Below, piece by piece: positions 1 to 8,725 of a stretch of DNA of 16,836 nt (position 1 is the stretch's first letter; each line of letters opens with the position of its first letter). Source of the stretch: Chrysochromulina tobinii (taxonomy: Eukaryota; Haptophyta; Prymnesiales; Chrysochromulinaceae); the NCBI GenBank assembly GCA_001275005.1, contig JWZX01002324.1, forward strand, positions 1 to 16,836, in the 5' to 3' direction. The translations under genes and the position numbers were made by a program. The notes under the pieces are model-generated. The model searched no databases and was not told where the DNA came from. It worked only from the letters and a program-made list of their open reading frames with translations.

Positions 1-731
1 CCGTGCGGCGACGGGCCGAGGCCGTGCGGCGGGCCCGGCCCATGCGGCAGCGGCACGGGCCGCCCATGCGGCGGGCCGTCGCCACCAGGAGGCGCGCTCG
101 GTCCGGGACCCTTGGACTTGCCCCGATCAACGCTCGTCAAGTAGCGCTGGCGCTCGAACGTCTCGAAGATCTGCCCATCGTGGTTGTGCGCGTCAAGCCA
201 AGTGCGAAGCGCTGAGCAGCGTGCCTCCTCTTGAGAGAATTTCCAGAGGCCTGAGAACTCGATGCCTTCGGAGGTGACACTTGCCATCCACATCTTGTTC
301 TCGCGGCCATCACGCGCTTCACGGTATGTCTGCAGCGGCGGTGCGTAGCCGCGCACGGCGCTCACGCAGAAGATCGTCTTCTCCAACGCCACGAGCTGTT
401 CTGGAGAAAAGGGCTCGAGCTGCAACGCGTGATAGGGCTGTGCCGGGACTTGTGGAAGCCCTCCGGCTGAAGGACGGCCGCTTGCGCCCGTGGGCTGAAA
501 GCGAGGCCGAGCCAACGCGATACTGCGCGCCAAAGGGATCGCGTGTGGCACGGACTCACAAAACACAGGGAGGGCACTGTGAATTCTCCAGGAAGTCTGT
601 GATTGAGCTTCACCCACTTGCGCAAACTTGCGCTTCCCCGCGCCAAGAAGGCGACCGCTTGCCAATTTTCCGGTCAACTCGGGATGACTTTCACTTATCG
701 CAAAACGTGTTGATTCTATTTCGAGATACAT
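1..731 (-). CDS. Partial gene of unknown function, possibly AP2-like
   Basis: This minus-strand frame is open from an ATG at 729-731 (directly after an in-frame TAA at 732-734) to the left edge, giving at least 243 residues and no stop, so the C-terminus is missing. From about residue 100 onward the codons are GC-rich and the protein looks genuine. Residues 145-180 (N-K-M-W-M-A-S-V, then G-I-E-F-S-G, then F-S-Q-E-E-A and W-L-D) have the spacing of an AP2/ERF fold: Trp-x-Ala strand, Gly turn, aromatic, then an E-E-A helix. This resemblance is weak and only suggestive. The last visible 30 residues are Pro/Gly/His-rich with repeated P-H-G. The first 50 to 60 codons have low GC at third positions, so part of the 5' end may be UTR or intron, with the true first coding exon joining near 550-640. 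It is divergent from the SNF2 gene. I recognise no close family. Confidence 0.6.
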   Translation of the reverse strand, partial: MYLEIESTRFAISESHPELTGKLASGRLLGAGKRKFAQVGEAQSQTSWRIHSALPVFCESVPHAIPLARSIALARPRFQPTGASGRPSAGGLPQVPAQPYHALQLEPFSPEQLVALEKTIFCVSAVRGYAPPLQTYREARDGRENKMWMASVTSEGIEFSGLWKFSQEEARCSALRTWLDAHNHDGQIFETFERQRYLTSVDRGKSKGPGPSAPPGGDGPPHGRPVPLPHGPGPPHGLGPSPH

Positions 732-887
732 TTACGCACGTGACCAGATACCCCTGAGATCTTGCTGGACCTCTACATGTAGCGAGCCTACGGAAGGTAC
801 ATGGTCCTGTACATGCACTGTGTTCTTGTGTGAAAATCGCAACTAGAAAACTGTCCTCGAAAGTGCCGCTCACCAAGCTTGACGACG
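732..887. promoter_or_regulatory. Divergent intergenic region with TACATG motifs
   Basis: This 156-bp gap separates the leftmost minus-strand gene from the SNF2 gene, so it presumably carries both promoters and 5' leaders. It is clearly more AT-rich than the flanking genes. It holds a perfect 8-bp palindrome TACATGTA (774-781), a near-palindrome with GTACA and TGTAC arms (797-812), and TACATG again at 810-815. A CACGTG hexamer lies at 737-742. I see no convincing TATA box. Regulatory function is inferred from position only. Confidence 0.45.
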
Positions 888-3800
888 ATGCCGCGAAAGA
901 AGCGCCCGATCCGGAGCGCAGAGGAAGAGTGGGAGGAGGAGGAAGAGGACGACTACGAGCAGTACGCGGCGCCCAGGCAGGGAGGGTCCAAGAAAGCAGT
1001 GGCTGCAGCAGCGTCGTCTTCGGCGGCAGCTGGCTCCTTGAAGCGCAAGGGCAACCAGAAGAAGAAGAAGAAAGAAGACGAGGACGCTGCCGACGCAGCG
1101 ATGGAGAGGCCGTCCAACGGCCTGATTCACTTCCAGACGCACTCTAAGCCGCCGGCAACCATATCGCTGGCGACCGCCGAGCCCATCCACCTGAACGCCG
1201 ACGAGCGGGAAAGCTGGGCCTCCGACAAGGGTGGGCTGCGCGCAGCCCGCCGCGGCACCGAGTTCGACCTCTTCCGCCTGGTTGGATCGTTGCGCATCGA
1301 GCTGACCGGCACGGGGCTCTTCGACAAGGGCGCTCCGCGCAAGCTCGGGCTGCTTGACAAGCCAGTTAAGCCGCGCGAGACAGACGCCATGTGGGGTTGG
1401 GGGCACAAGATCCCCGGAGTCAAGGAGGCGCAGTCCACGGCGCCGACCGAGACTTGGCACAAGGAGTCCGGAGAGGTGCTCGGCCAGGGCTTCGTGAGCG
1501 CGAACGCGTTGCTCAAGGCGCTGTACGAGGGCGAGTTCATGTGCACCGAGGAATGGGCAGTGGAGCTGCTCGAGGCCCTTGGGACGCTCACCGCGCCCGA
1601 TCCGAAGCTGTGGGGCTGCCCGCTCCTGCGCACCGTCATTGTGCCGCCGCCGGAGCTCGGCGTGGGCGGCAAGGGAAGCGGCGGCAAGGGAAGCGGCAAG
1701 GGAAGCGGTGGCAGCGGCGGCGGCTCCATCGGCGGTGACGGCGGCGGCGACGGCGGCCCGAGAAACAAGAGGCAGCGCTCGCGTAAGGCGAGCGTTGCCA
1801 AGGTCGAGGAGGAGGAGGAGGCAGAGGCGCAGGCGCAGGCGGAGGCGGAGGACGACGGAGCGGAGCCGTCTGTGCATCTAACGATGCACGTGTACATCAG
1901 CCGTCTGCTGCTGTACCTGATCGCGCACCCGTCGATTCGCATCATCCTCGAGCGCCTCCTGCCCCCGCATGGCGCGGCCCCAACGCCTGTGGACGCGCTG
2001 CCCACGTACCCGGCCTCATTCCTGAGCCATGGTGGCGCGGCGGCGCCTCCATTCTCGCTCGAGGGACTACTTAAGGCGACGGAGCACTGCGGCTACCGCG
2101 CACACGTGCAGCAGGAAGGCCTCGCGCTCACGCTCAAGCCATACCAGCAGCAGGCGGTGGCGTGGATGGTCGACATGGAGGCGCTACCACGTGGCATCAA
2201 CGGCCTCTTCTGGGAGGTCCGCCCGTTTGCCGACGGCGGAGCCTTCTATTACTCGCCTCAGCTCGGCGAAATGCGCCTGGGCGCGCCGCCAGTGATGCAC
2301 GGCGGCCTGCTGTGCGATGAGATGGGGCTGGGAAAGACCCTCGAGGTGGTGGCGCTCGTGCTTGCGACCCTCGCGCAGCCGTTGGAGCCGACCGCCGAAG
2401 GCTGCCTGCCCTCGCGCGCCACGCTCATCGTCGTGCCGCCTACGCTCGTCTCGCAATGGCTGGCAGAGATCACCAAGAGCGTGGGGGCGGGCTCACCTCT
2501 GCGTGTGGCCAAGTACACGAACGCGGATCTGATCAGCCGGGATGCCGCCGGGCTGTGGCGCGCGGCGGCGGCGAAGCTCGCTGAGCACGACATCGTGGTG
2601 AGCACGTACGGCGCGCTCGACAAGTGCACGAGCGCACTGGGCGCAATCGCGTGGCGTCGGGTGGTGCTCGACGAGATGCAGGAGGTGCGCTCCTCCACCA
2701 CCGAGCTCGCACGCAAGTGCGAGCGGCTGCACGCGCCGCGCCGGTGGATGGTGAGTGGCACACCCCTGTACGACAAGATCGATGATCTCCAGGGGGAGCT
2801 CTACTTCCTGCGCGTCTCGCCCTTTGGCGCCGGGCATGAGGATGGCTTCTGGCGTCACGTCATCGGCACGCCCTGGGAGGCTCGGCAAGAGACCGCGCTC
2901 GACGCGCTCCACGTGCTGCTACGCGGCGTGATGATGCGCCACGCCAAGAGCCAGACGCACATTGACGGTCGCTCGATCCTGAGCCTGCCGCCCAAGACAC
3001 TTGAGTACGTCGCCGTGCAGCTCGCGGAGTCGGAGCTTACGAGCTACGCGTTCCTCGAAGCGCTCTTCGTCAAGGAGATTAGGCGCTGCCGCGCGCTGCA
3101 GAGCATCCTGATGCGCGGCGGCGTGGCCGTTGCAGCGCCACCTGCCGTGGGGCTCGCCAACAATCCTTTCCACCGGGCCGGCGTTCACGCGTTGTCGGGC
3201 GCACAGCTGCTCGTCACGGCGCTCAGACTGCTGCGCGAGGCGTGTGTCGCGCTGCCGCTTCTCGGCGGCGGCGCCGGCTGCTCTGACCAGCTCAAGCAGC
3301 TCGAGGAGATCTGCCGCGCGAGATTGCGCTCGATGGGCGCTCCCGACATGCATGACATGGTGCAGCAAGCCGAGGAAGTGTGCCTGCAGCGCATGAGTGC
3401 CTCCGCGGCCATCTCAGCGCTAGGCTCCGCCGATCGCGCGCACACCGAGCGCGAACACGGCGACCGGTTCCACAACGTGTCGCGCCAGACGGACATGGTG
3501 AGGCACGCCAACCAGACTAACCGCGTGCACGACCGCTCGCGCGCGTACGCGGTGGATAGCCTGACGACGAAACTCAAGGAAACTCGCACCAAGCTGAGCG
3601 AGCTCGAGCTGACCGAGGTGAGCTCCATCAAGGCGTGTGCGATCAGCCGCTGGCGCTGGGCGCTCGAGCAGGTGACGATGGGCGCGGTGCTCTGCGCGCT
3701 ACGGCTGCGCCCCGAGGGCGAAGAGGACGAGGAGGGCGCGCTCGCGGGCCTTCAGCGTGCCGAGGCGGAGGCGCACGAGGCAGCCGCCGCCGCCGAGGCG

Positions 3801-6800
3801 GAAGCACGGGCGTACGCAGTCGAGCAAGCCGATGCTGACGCGGCCGCAAGCGCTGCAGCCAAAGGCTCTCGCCGCTTTGTGCGTGAGGGCGCGGCTCCCA
3901 AGCGCAAGTCCGAGGGCGTCGCTCCCAAGCGCAAGTCTCGCACCTCCGCCGCGGGTGCCTCTGTAGATGGCCCCCTTGCAGGCGTATCATCCTTCGAGCA
4001 CCTCTCGAGCGCCTCCCGAACATCGGCATGGCACTTCGTTTGGCTCTACCGCGCCGCGGTGGCAGCGCACCGACGCACTACTCTCGAGGCTGCGGAATCG
4101 GCGCTGCTTGAGGCGGAGGGACGCGTGCGTGCGCCACCGCTAGTGCCGCTGCCGGGAGCGCCGCCTGATCGGCTCGTGTGGGTGCCATGCAGCCGAGCGG
4201 AGGCCGAGGCGGGCCTCGTGACACTCACGAAGCCGATGAAACCGCACGCGAGCGTAACCACCGAAGAGGAGCAGAAGTTCAATAAGGAGCTCATCCGGGG
4301 CAAGCTCCGAATCTCTGGCTCCGAAAAGCTGCTCAGCAGTGTGCGCTGGGAGCACCCCGAACCCTTCAAGCGACGCGAGGAGCAGCTGGTTAACGTTCTG
4401 GTGCTCGACACGATGGACGCCGAGGATCCGGCCGATGGCCAGTTCCTCAAAGTGTTGCTTGCCGGCGCGGCCGACCATCCTACCAACTGGCAGTGGGTGC
4501 TCAACAAGCCGCGCATCGATCCGTATTTGCTGCTGCTCGAGTGCAAGCGGCGCTCGATCCCACCCGAGGACCTCCTCGAGCTACGCGATGATGCCGCCAA
4601 GCGTACCCAAGCGCTTAAGATGTGCCTCTCGAGCGAGAAGGAGGCGCGCGACCGGGCGCGCGCGCTCTGTAACTCAATGGCCCCGCGGCTCGCCACGCCC
4701 GTGCTCCATGCTTTCGCGCAGACGGCGCCGATTCGCGCCCTCGGCGGCCTCGCCGTCTTGAGGGAGCCCTTGGAGCAGCTGCGTGCTGGCGTTCTCACCT
4801 CGTTCGCGGATCTGCGCGGCAAGGTGTCGGCCGCCATCGCGGTCGCCGTACGGCGTGAGTCAGTCGCTTGCGGCGTGGGTACCGAGGGCCTTGCGCGCCA
4901 GGTGGCTGAGCTCGGAGGCGAGTTTCGCGCGCTCGCCGAGGCCGAGGGTCATCGGTTCGCACCCATCGGCTGGCGGCCGACTGCACGCGTGCTCGAGGCG
5001 CTCAGGACGGCGCATCCCGAATGGGCCTGGCTGCAGCCGTCGGCGCTGACGTTCCGAGGCCTGCCTGCGGGCACAACGGCTGACGACCTCATTCAGGCGC
5101 TCGAGCGTTTCGTCCACGAGGAGCCGTCTGCGTCCTCATCCTCGCCCTCGTCATCCTCGGCCCCTGAGGCCGTCGCACCCCTTGCGCCCTCTGTGTCCGT
5201 CCGCTTCAGCCGCACGCAAACGGGCGTGGCCGTGGTCGACATGGGCACCGAGTCGGCGGCGCGGCGCGTCCTTGAGGAGGCGGCCAAGCCCCACGGACTC
5301 GCACTGCCGCTTGAGCGCGAGCGCGCACAGTGGGAGGAGCATCTGCTTGGCACGGCGCGGGCGGCGGAGGTCGTGCGCATGGAGTATGAGAGTGCGAAGG
5401 CGGCCGAGGCGGCAGCCGAGGCAGCGGTCGCGGCCAAGCGCGCCCAGATGGGCGCGAAGGACAGCAAAGGAACGCGGTTCGAGAAGACGAAGGAGGGGAA
5501 GGAGCTTCTCGAGCGTCGCAAGGAGGCGGCCGAGATGCTCACAAAGAGCGTCGGAGGCGTCGACTCGCTCACCAAGCGCCACCACGACGCCAAGCGACTG
5601 CTCACGACAGTCCAGCACGGCAGGCGTGTGTTCGTGCGCCCGGAGTCAAGCGCGCCCGCTCGTACTATGGAGGCGAGCCGCACGGCCGAGATCTTGTTCA
5701 TTCGGCGCGCCTTCGGTGCGGACGCCGGACTGGTGACCGTGGACAAGAGCGCGTCAATCCGCCGCGAGGAGCGCGCCTTCGAACCGCAGCGTGACGCTGC
5801 CGCCGCCGGTGTCAACGGCGACGCCAGCAGTGCCGGTGGTGTGCGCGCCAAGTTCAGCTCAGATTACTGCGCTGAGCTGCTTGAGGCGCTCGGGCGGGCG
5901 GACGACACCAAGGCACTGACGCGACTGCAGCTGTCCGAGCTGCGCCCGTACGCAGCCAAGCTGCAGACAGCTCATGAGCGTGGGCTGGATGCGGACGTGG
6001 TCGAGCAGGCGGGCTTCCAGGAGCTCTTCAACCTCGAGCGTGGCGTGCCGCTCACCGCCACCTGCCCCATCTGCTTCGATATCGTAGGCGCTGAGGGCGG
6101 CGGGATTGTGGTCACGCCGTGCGCGCACCTCTACTGCCGCGACTGCATGGTCAAGTGGTTTGCGGCGGATGATGTCCTCCGCTCGGCAGCGGAGCGGCAG
6201 GGCGCTTCGCTCAGCCACAAGCTCTGCCCCTGCTGCCGCGCGCCCTTTTCGATGAAGATGCTCATCGAGGTGGTCAAGGAGGATCCCGCCGCCGCCAATG
6301 GCGCTTCCGCCGCCGCTGGCGGCGCGGCGGCGGGCTCGTCTGACGCTGTGTCCGGTGCTGGTCCCTCGTCCTCGTCCTCCGGGGCGGGCTGCTCGAGCGA
6401 CGCGCTGCCTGCACAGAGTGCTGGCGCCGGCGGCGGCGGCGGCGGCGAGACTTCGGGCGCGGGCGAAGGCAGCAGCCTCGGCTACTCGCGCGCGTACTCG
6501 CTCGCGCAGTACGAGGCTATGCCGCCGCCGCCGCCCGGTCATGAGCAGCGCGTGCGCGTGGGCCGCTGCCCGTCGGTGTCGCCTCTCTTCCTCGCACACC
6601 TGCAGGCAGCCACGGGTTTGCGGCCGGGCTCCACTCCACGCCAGGGAAATGCAATCCAAATCGGCTCGCTCCGCCTTTCCCGCTTCGATGCATCCCGTGG
6701 CACCGACGATGCCGAGGACGAAGACGCAGCGGCGCCATCCCAGCCGAGGCATGCTGCGCGCGGTGGCGTCGGCGGAGGCCGCGGAGGAGGGCGCGCGCCC

Positions 6801-7511
6801 GCGGCGGCGCACGCGGTGGTGGCGCCTGAAGAGCCTCTCTCGACGATTAAACCAAGTGCCAAGTTGAAGCGGCTGCTAGCGGACCTGGAGGCGCTCGGAG
6901 TGGACGAGAATGGGGTGCCGCTCAAGGCGGTCGTCTTCTCGCAGCACAGGGCCGCCATCAAGCACGCCGACCTCGTGCTCGCGCATGCTGGCGTGCCTCA
7001 CGTGACCATCTCTAAGGGTGATGCGCAGGCGAGCCTCGAGAGTGCGGTTGCCACGTGGCAGCAGCGCCCCACGTGCCGCATCTTTCTGCTGCACGCGGGC
7101 GCGGCGGCCGCTGGCCTCACGCTCGTGGCGGCGCGCCACGTATTCCTGCTCGAGCCGTTTGATAAGCCCGGGCAGGAGCTGCAGGCACTCAACCGGTGCC
7201 ACCGCATCGGCCAGACGCGCCCCGTTCGCTGCACTATCTACTATGCGCAGCGCACGGTCGAGGAGCGATTGATTGCCTTTCGCACGCATGAGCAGCGGAG
7301 GCAGCCCGAGGTGCACGCCGAGCTTGCGCAGGGCGGCGAGGCGGAGGCCATCACCACGCTGGCCGAGGGCGCCGCGCTACCCTCGCGCCAGAAGCTGCGC
7401 TTCCTCTTCGGCATGCTCCGGCAGGCGCATGCGCACGCGGCGGCAGACGCGGGCGAGGATGATGAGGACGAGGACGAGGAGGCCGAAGAAGGTCACGGTG
7501 AAGAGGACGAG

Positions 7512-7552
<41 letters not shown>

Positions 7553-7715
7553 GGACTACCAGGGAGTTGAAGACATGGACGAGGACAACGAAGAGGACGA
7601 CGAGGAGGAAGAGGAAGAGGAGGAGGAGGACGACGACGACGAGGAGGAGGAGGAGGATCTCCCTCCCCCTCGTCCGGCAGCAGTGCGGCAGCGGCGGGCG
7701 TGGTTGTCGAGGTGA
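888..7715 (+). CDS. SHPRH-like SNF2 helicase / RING E3 ubiquitin ligase
   Basis: The predicted nuclear protein has 2275 residues. The first ATG (888, A at -3) is chosen; a TTG nine bases upstream is in frame but unlikely. The N-terminus has basic NLS-like clusters and Gly/Ser/Lys linkers. The SNF2 ATPase starts at L-K-P-Y-Q (416), with Walker A GLLCDEMGLGKT (473-484), Walker B DEMQ (595-598) and SGTP (623-626). A long helical insert follows, with two PKRKS NLS-like copies and an RRM-like module (about 1386-1475). A C3HC4 RING spans 1726-1783 (C1726, C1729, C1745, H1747, C1750, C1753, C1780, C1783). The second helicase lobe has KAVVFSQH (2013-2020) and motif VI RCHRIGQ (2103-2109). The tail is strongly acidic. 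A RING between the two lobes, and the GLFWE-like stretch before Walker A, point to SHPRH rather than HLTF/Rad5 or Rad16. Family members ubiquitinate chromatin proteins such as PCNA. I see no linker-histone or PHD domain, both present in animal SHPRH. The family is confident; strict orthology is less so. Confidence 0.9.
1668..1718 (+). repeat. Gly-Lys-Gly-Ser coding repeat
   Basis: Three copies of the 12-mer GGCAAGGGAAGC, separated by single GGC codons or directly abutting, run into further Gly/Ser codons. They encode a flexible G-K-G-S linker in the N-terminal part of the SNF2 protein. This is probably slippage-prone low complexity. Confidence 0.6.
5043..5312 (+). other. RRM-like domain inserted between the SNF2 lobes
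   Basis: Residues about 1386-1475 read A-L-T-F-R-G-L-P followed by G-T-T-A-D-D-L-I-Q-A-L, then a Ser-rich loop, then V-S-V-R-F and G-V-A-V-V-D-M-G-T-E-S-A-A-R-R-V-L. This order matches an RNA-recognition motif: an RNP2-like strand (L-T-F-R-G-L), helix 1, a long loop, an RNP1-like strand (G-V-A-V-V-D-M) and helix 2 with A-A-x-x-V-L. The RNP1-like strand lacks the usual second aromatic. The assignment rests on pattern and spacing only. Confidence 0.5.
7512..7550 (+). repeat. (GAC)13 microsatellite encoding poly-Asp
   Basis: Thirteen uninterrupted GAC triplets encode 13 aspartates in the acidic C-terminal tail of the SNF2 protein. They sit within about 200 bp of Asp/Glu codons (about 7450-7665). 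As a trinucleotide run it keeps the frame when its length changes. Confidence 0.95.
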
Positions 7716-7997
7716 GGAGGTCGCGCATGGGATGCTGTGCTGGGGAGTGCGGAAACCCACAGAAATGCCGACGTGGAGGGTCTGCCAGATTGGATTTCGT
7801 GTGACGGAGGTTTGTGCGTCGGTGTGCTGTGCGCTGTCCGCCGCGATGGCGAGGTCGCGCGCGGCGTGCACACGCTCTCGGGTGACGTAAAACGTGAAAG
7901 CAGAGAGGGGCCCGGCCGCATGTGGGCGGGCGGAGCGAGCTGCGAGGCCTAGGTGGCCCGCGCGGCACTTCGTTTACGAGTAGCACTTCGCTTGTGT

Positions 7998-8003
7998 AAT
8001 AAA
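7998..8003 (+). terminator. Candidate poly(A) signal for the SNF2 gene
   Basis: A canonical AATAAA hexamer lies 283 bases after the stop codon of the SNF2 gene, in the AT-richer part of its 3' flank. A second copy is at 8097-8102. Algal poly(A) signals vary, so use of this motif is uncertain. Confidence 0.35.
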
Positions 8004-8090
8004 GTGTCCTGGTACCCGGACACAACTGCCATGATCTCGTCATCGACGGAGGACGGACGACCGCCGAGCCGCCGACGCGGACGCGCGCGC

Positions 8091-8120
8091 CAATCGAATA
8101 AAATCGAATCGAATCGGATC
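8091..8120. repeat. Short AATCG tandem repeat
   Basis: Four to five imperfect tandem units of AATCG, broken by an AATAAA, sit in the 3' flank of the SNF2 gene. No function is evident. Confidence 0.6.
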
Positions 8121-8664
8121 GTAAGGTTTAACGTACCGTTACAGCGAAGGGTTCACTCTCAGCCCACGCAGGTGTCCGGCCGGGACTCACACGTCTCGTA
8201 TCGGTCAGGGCACTGTTTCCACGCGCCGCCGATGCCACCGCTCCTCAGATCACAGATGCGTGCCCACTACCGAGTGCGGCGCTGTTTGCCCAAGTCTCGC
8301 GTCGGCGATCTCCATGACGATCTCCATCTCGCGCGTCGCCCCCGAGGTGCGCGTGCCCTCCCCAGCTCCGCGCTTGTGCGATGTGCAAATATTAGAAGTT
8401 AGAAGTTGAAAGGAACCGTTCAGGCTTCAGGCCGTCTCTCCCGTTTCAGCTGTATGCTCACCATCTTTTCCGCGGAGCGCGGTCCGGTCCACCTACCGGT
8501 GGTCGACGAACAACCCTCGCCTGGTCTGCGTTTCCGCACTCGTCGTCAGCTTCGGGGGCCTTGCATGTGGGGCGTGGGACGCATGGTGGGACGTCGCCGC
8601 GGGATCGGATGTCGCGTCACGGTCCACAGGTTAGGATCAGTAAGATTAACTATCGTATGGTACC

Positions 8665-8691
8665 GGTACGGTAGTGATCCCTACCGCTACC
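8665..8691. other. Stem-loop between convergent gene ends
   Basis: The arms GGTACGGTAG (8665-8674) and CTACCGCTACC (8681-8691) pair over ten base pairs, with one bulged C and a six-base loop TGATCC. It lies 35 bases beyond the stop codon of the filamin-repeat gene, so it would be in that gene's 3' UTR. It could affect mRNA 3' ends, but no T-tract follows on either strand. Confidence 0.45.
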
Positions 8692-8725
8692 CGTAGTAGG
8701 GGCCCGCCTGTTGAAGCCATCCGAC

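Larger units (their letters stand above)
7716..8725. other. Intergenic region between convergent genes
   Basis: About 1 kb separates the stop of the SNF2 gene from the stop of the filamin-repeat gene, so both 3' UTRs should lie here. I find no gene with recognisable protein content. An open frame at 7953-8402 starts without ATG and looks like random Arg/Ser-rich sequence. Visible elements are AATAAA at 7998-8003 and 8097-8102, an AATCG-type short repeat (about 8091-8120), a small TTAGAAG duplication (about 8393-8407), a duplicated GATCTCCAT (about 8308-8328) and a hairpin at 8665-8691. Confidence 0.6.

Noticed and set aside
737-742. CACGTG G-box as a shared promoter element
   Set aside because: It also occurs at 11894-11899 and 16064-16069 in intergenic DNA, but the hexamer is frequent inside the GC-rich coding regions too, so it is not informative by itself.
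281-757. 158-residue plus-strand open frame
   Set aside because: Its translation is Arg/Ser-rich without motifs, while the opposite strand here gives a better protein-like sequence that continues to the window edge.
870-1877. 335-residue open frame on the minus strand
   Set aside because: It is antisense to the SNF2 gene, starts without a convincing ATG context, and is Arg/Leu/Ala-rich low complexity caused by GC-rich codons.
5859-6812. 317-residue minus-strand open frame
   Set aside because: It is a shadow of the RING region on the opposite strand, and its translation has no recognisable domain.
7953-8402. 149-residue plus-strand frame in the intergenic region
   Set aside because: It begins with GTG, has random-looking composition and contains AATAAA motifs that fit a 3' flank better.
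7716-8725. tRNA or other structured RNA gene in the large gap
   Set aside because: I found no cloverleaf or A/B-box pattern by reading; only a short hairpin is supported.
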